Assembly: GCA_031308135.1 (NCBI GenBank)
Contig: JAHLJT010009436.1
Location: forward strand, 221,975,286 to 222,039,285
Direction: 5' to 3'
Origin: Acheta domesticus
Taxonomy: Eukaryota > Arthropoda > Insecta > Orthoptera > Gryllidae
DNA: 64,000 nucleotides
Below the pieces are notes generated by a model that was not told the origin of the DNA, made no database searches, and saw only the letters and a program-made list of their open reading frames with translations. Below are positions 59,737-64,000 of the stretch, piece by piece. The translations under genes were made by a program, and so were the position numbers. Each line of letters begins with the position of its first letter. Positions within the stretch are counted from its first letter, which is position 1.

Positions 59737-60292
59737 TGATCACTGAGCACTTCTGCACGATATCGGGACAAAGACTGAATAAACACTACCCTTAAAAAAA
59801 CACTTATAACTGTGTTCCGCCGCTTGGGACGGTTGCCCCGCGGGGCACAAGCCGATCACAACGGGGCGACCGGTAGAGTTAAACACTTTCACTGGTTGAA
59901 AACCGAGATAACTCGGGCACAGCGGCCCTCATAGCACGACAGCTCACCACAGACGAAACGACAACGTTCATTAATTAATCTCGTTCTCTTACAAACACCG
60001 AAGAGAACAATAAAGTTTCGTAAAACGACAGCTTTTTTCGTAGACACCTTGGATGTAATGGTTCACTGTGCATCTGATTCACAGCGCAGGCTAGGCGGCA
60101 TTTCAGACTGACTCGTTCATCCTTGTGAAGAATCGAATTCTCAACGGCGCAATGTTTGAAATATAATGAAATATTTTGTAATAGAAAAAGAAAATAACAA
60201 ATGGACAATTAACAATCGTTTTAAAATAAAAAATAACATATTGTTAGGGTATGTAACACATCATCCACATCCATGGACGCTGCGCCCATAGT

Positions 60293-62439
60293 AACTATGG
60301 ATTCTGGCTAATTACCAGATTCCGGTGAGACATGCACCATTCAAGTCATTTTGGGTTGTAATACGAACTAAAACCTTATCAGAAATATGAAATATACGAT
60401 GCACAAAACAAAGTGAGTAGTATTTCTTTAATTGAAGAAAAAAATAATTGTAGTCAGGTTGAGTTGACAAATGTATTAATGAAAAATGATCAGTGTACAT
60501 GCTCCATGTAATGAAAATCTACAGGATTGATGCTCTGCAATGAAATCATAAAAATATCGGTATTCTTTTGTTAAAGCACGTTACATGTTAATGTTAAAAA
60601 TACTTGTGTCAGTGTAATGTTTCGTTTAAATGGCATAATTAGTAAGATGAGACGGAAACGTAAAAATAATTCGATGGTCTACGGGTAAAGGGATTGATGC
60701 CATAAAAGTGAGTTTGAAAGAATGTGGAAATCAAAATTCGTGTGATAACTGTAAAGTAGAGAATATTTAAAAAATATTAAACTCACTACTTTGTACTTGT
60801 AGATTTCCGATGTAGATTATAGATTTTTATAAGCATACACACCTGAACAACAACAATCCGCTTTCACAAAAATTGACAAAACTCCCTGTAATCGAACACC
60901 ATTAATTTTTCGAATACACACAATGGAGAATTTGGATAACTCTCAGTGTTTTATAAATATCAGCGAGGTTAAGAAACATCTGTTTCTTTGAAACGCGTAG
61001 TATCTACTTACGTTGTACTTGACGTTTATATCGGTAACGGAAAGTAGTGTGTACTTCCACTGATCGCCAAATTTTGATCTTATTGCTATCAAAATTCCTT
61101 AAAAGTTCCCCAATTCAAGTCTACTGAAGCGTGTGAGTTAGGCCAGTTGTCCCTAAAAAATTTTATTGACTCAATGTTTTTGGGGATTGGAGGTGTACGT
61201 AACTTAAAGAAGGTGTGCACAATCGAGCTGACTGGTGGTCAGCAACGCAACTGTTTGGTGCTTGGGAGACGAATCCTTCGTGGTATACCTGCACGCATAC
61301 GATAGTCCGTCATGCCTCACGAACTCCAAAACACAGGTTAGCGAAAGCAACGAGCCATTCTTTCGGAGGGCTACGCACTTCACGTGAATTGTATTCCTTG
61401 AAACTATTTACTGGAAGCATCCCACCGAAACATTCTCCGTCATAATAAGTCTACTTCTGTACACTCAAAACTTTGAATTCGTGTAACAAATAAATAGAAT
61501 TTCGTTTTAATGTTAATTTGAGAACTACTAGTACAGTGAAAATGGTAATTATGAACATCTAACGAATTAGCCAAGATTGAAAAAGTATTTTTAGAGCTTC
61601 AAAGTTTTTCGGTGAGTACACGAAAATGTATTGACTGCGACATTTAAGGTTTAGGCAATGTTAAGTTTCTGGCAACGCTGATGACTGTGTTATTACCTTG
61701 TATTGAAATATCCCCTTAGGTTTGTCAATAAAATTGTCAGAAGTGATTTGCTTCAGTGTTTCCCAAGCACGTAGTCGCCGCGAAACGTTTGACCTTGTCT
61801 TCGTATTATCTTGTCAGAACACCATTTTTTTAAACAAACCACTTTTCCACTCTTCTAATCAGACTGGAATTGCTTAAGAAGACCTGCTCTGCACTGATGT
61901 TACTGAATGTTGGCTTTCTATATTATTCCTTCCGGTCCTGGAATATCAATGTGTAGCATTATTCGATATATTGTACTTTTTATTTTTCTCTTCAGATGCC
62001 AGAAATCAAGAATTCATTGAATGCGTTGTTATATAATGGAAGTTATATTCGTTACTGTCAAAACTCAATGTCAGATTGAACTAGAATTATCTAATGAAAA
62101 TGGTTTTAACAAAGTCTTTTCATATTTAGTAATAGGAACTAAAATTATTCACTGGTTCTAGGGAAGCCTATTGGTCTCACATTATTTGTTAGGATAATGT
62201 CTGATTTTCCATTATTGGACTTATTAAGAAATTGTAATAAACTAGAAGAAAACTGCATTTATCTCTAATTCAAATTAACCGCTATACTTATTGATCGTGT
62301 ATGAAGCAATTAATTCTGTTTGTGTACGGAGAGCGGAACGTTTGTTTAACCCTTTATGCCCAGTGTTACGTTTCCGCAACAAAGTGCAACGAAACAAACT
62401 TTTAATTTTTTGTCACATGTTATAAACAGATATTACTCT
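60293..62439. other. Unannotated stretch
   Basis: AT-rich DNA beyond the hAT right end. No gene supported. Confidence 0.4.
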
Positions 62440-62593
62440 GTTGCAAGTTTGACTCGGCATTGCAAAGAGTGCAAGGCATACGTCTCAGCTGCTCTGGCGC
62501 CTGTGGAGCTCAGACTGCTCTTGGAGAAATCGCTCAGCTGTCGGAGAGACCATGGACAGTTGGCAAGGCGCCGGAGACTGCGAATTGCGCAGC

Positions 62594-63121
62594 GCGACGT
62601 CACCGACTGCGAGAATTCGTGCGTCATTTTATTGCTGAGTTTTCAATTCGTTGATGAGTGAATAACGAACGTCTGCGCCCATAAGTGGCTGATTGACAGA
62701 GAGAGTGACGACTCTATTTTAATGTTTTTTTTTCAAATGTGGGCTTTTATTTGAATACCTGGTATACTAATCAAGAAAAAAAAGCGCAACGCGACGTCAA
62801 TGTCTGGGAGAACTCGAGCGTCAATTTATTGTTGTGTTCTCAATTCGTTGATGAGTGAATAACCAACATTTGTACCCATAAGTCGCGGATTGACAGAGAG
62901 ACTGACAATTCTGTTTTAGTATCTGCTTTTTCTCAAATGTGAGATTTTATTTGAATGCCTGGGATTTTCATAGAAAAAGAGCCCAGCTGGGAGAATTCGT
63001 GCGTCATTATATTGCTGAATCGTCAATTCGTAAATAACGAATGCCTACGTTCTTAAGGTGGCTCGCTGATAGAGTGACGAAGATGTCTATTTTAGTAAAT
63101 TTTTTTTTCAAATGTGAGCCA
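62594..63121. repeat. Three diverged tandem units of about 185-197 bp
   Basis: Unit 1 starts gcgacgtcaccgactgcgag at 62594 and unit 2 starts gcgacgtcaatgtctgggag at 62791. Unit 3 (ctgggagaattcgtgcgtca) starts about 62987. Each contains tcaattcgttgatgagtgaa-like text, a tgattgacagagagagtgac block and a tttttcaaatgtgagctttt end. Non-coding; satellite-like or a tandem-duplicated element. Confidence 0.8.
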
Positions 63122-63362
63122 TTCCACATCAAATCGAACAAAAAAGACCAAATTTGACCTTCATATTTTTATTTATTTTCAATTTTTTTCTATTTGTTGT
63201 ATGGATCAAATAAGTAAACACGTGTATTTTTATTTTTTCTAACTTTACTATTTTCGGAAATATTGTATAATGAAATTTGCTAAAAATAACGCGCATCACT
63301 AACTTAAAAATATCGTATATTTGAATACACCAATTATAGAAATTCAATGTTCAAATTCAAAA

Positions 63363-63412
63363 CCGGTCAGAGGCACTGCAGTAACATCAGTTGACGCGTA
63401 GAGGGTTCAACA
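63363..63412 (-). mobile_element. Type A SINE head fragment
   Basis: Minus strand: gcgtcaactgatgttactgc followed by agtgcctctgacc, matching the head of the 28-kb copy. Only about 50 bp remain. Confidence 0.5.
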
Positions 63413-63421
63413 GTTTCCTAC

Positions 63422-63794
63422 CCACCTGACAACATTTTTAATACTACGCAGTGCCTAACAAATTATGTAACAGTTCTCCTAAGTGCTCGTTATTTACGCC
63501 AAATTGTTTTAAGGCTTCAATCTAATTATTTACAACTTTAATTACAACCGATTCGCTTATAAACCATTGCTGGAAAATAAACGTATCGTTAGCTTGCGTT
63601 CATTGTTAATTTCTTGCGATTATTTTAGGTGGGTGGGGATACTAATCATGTTGCTGAAGTCTCAAAGGCAAACGTGCGCCACTGCACACACTTCTGCCAC
63701 TAGTGTGAAAATAAATGCAAAGCAGAAAGAACCGGAGAAGGAGCAGGAGGAAAGGAGAGGAGATGGAAGGTAACGCTAAATTAGAACTGCTGAT
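63422..63794. other. Unannotated stretch
   Basis: No supported feature. A purine-rich run (gaaccggagaaggagcagga) lies near 63729. Confidence 0.35.
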
Positions 63795-63796
63795 TA

Positions 63797-64000
63797 TACT
63801 GCGATTTTTCCACAGCTGCCTCTCAAGGCCCGTCTTCGCGATGGAATATGTCACGGCATTTCGCGTCGCGCTAGATGTCACATGATCGCGACAGTATTAA
63901 GCTCTGTTTGATAATGCAACATATAGCGGCACCACCGAGAAAGACGCGAAATTCCGTGCTATATTCATGTCGTGAAGACGGGCCTTGAGAGGCAGCTATG
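63797..64000. mobile_element. Foldback MITE, second subfamily, cut by window end
   Basis: Starts tactgcgatttttccacagc after TA (63795-63796). The arm cgcgatggaatatgtcacgg at 63838-63857 matches the element at 44.6 kb. The opposite arm reads cgtgaagacgggccttgaga before the window stops, so the right terminus lies beyond it. Confidence 0.85.

Larger units (their letters stand above)
55345..60021 (-). mobile_element. Jockey-like non-LTR retrotransposon, nearly full length, nested in hAT
   Basis: On the minus strand the order is 5' UTR, ORF1 (59736-58298), ORF2 (58305-55600), 3' UTR and a short A tail (T run at 55345-55350). taaaacgaca at 55332-55341 recurs exactly at 60022-60031, a candidate 10-bp target duplication. 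A weaker alternative is aaaacgacaaag (55333-55344) against gaaacgacaacg (59955-59966), which would place the 5' end near 59954. ORF content (three-knuckle gag-like ORF1, APE endonuclease plus RT) fits the Jockey clade. Confidence 0.8.
54269..60292. mobile_element. Decayed hAT element interrupted by a LINE
   Basis: The left end is cagtggcgtagcctgag, preceded by tactatgg (54261-54268). The probable right end is gctgcgcccatagt, followed by aactatgg (60293-60300), a 7-of-8 match for the target duplication. Transposase remnants lie on the minus strand at 54700-55000. ttagggtatgtaac occurs near both ends (about 54293 and 60244). About 1.4 kb of hAT sequence remains outside the LINE. The right terminus is diverged, so that boundary is less sure. 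Confidence 0.6.

Overview
The window looks like a gene-poor stretch of a large, repeat-rich arthropod genome. An insect is most likely, and the species is not determinable from the sequence alone. Evidence: an AT-rich background without bacterial-style gene packing, several non-LTR retrotransposon lineages (CR1-like, Jockey-like, RTE-like, and one with a restriction-like endonuclease), tRNA-derived SINEs with short repeated tails, hAT and TA-inserting MITE families, and many microsatellites. I found no host gene, rRNA, true tRNA gene or CRISPR array that I can support. Nearly all long open frames are either retrotransposon remnants or chance frames in GC-rich blocks.

Layout. 1-20 kb: SINEs, TA-inserted foldback MITEs, one longer TIR element, two copies of an unclassified repeat (family R), and several short CpG-rich blocks. 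20.7-25.2 kb: a nearly full-length, decayed CR1-like LINE bounded on both sides by long TA repeats. 25-41 kb: CpG-rich blocks, a full-length SINE, a complete 785-bp hAT element with a perfect 8-bp target duplication, a 28-bp minisatellite and long unannotated AT-rich DNA. 41.7-46.1 kb: two more family R copies and three adjacent DNA elements, one of them split by a SINE. 49.2-50.5 kb: a GC-rich block built on a 15-bp minisatellite with 31 perfect consecutive copies, open in all reading frames. 50.6-53.1 kb: the C-terminal end of a LINE with a restriction-like endonuclease and a 5'-truncated RTE-like LINE. 54.3-60.3 kb: a decayed hAT element carrying a Jockey-like LINE (minus strand) nested inside it. 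62.6-64 kb: three diverged tandem units, a SINE fragment and a MITE that runs off the window end.

The parts interact as a layered insertion record rather than a pathway. A MITE sits in a SINE (the empty site is visible in a paralogous SINE copy), a SINE sits in a MITE arm, and a LINE sits in a hAT element. The strongest leads are family R, whose 3' end carries a hairpin with a compensatory base-pair change between copies, the MITE subfamily carrying a perfect CRE octamer near its hairpin apex, the central domain shared by two SINE families, and the 15-bp minisatellite. All coordinates of repeat edges are by eye, without alignment software.
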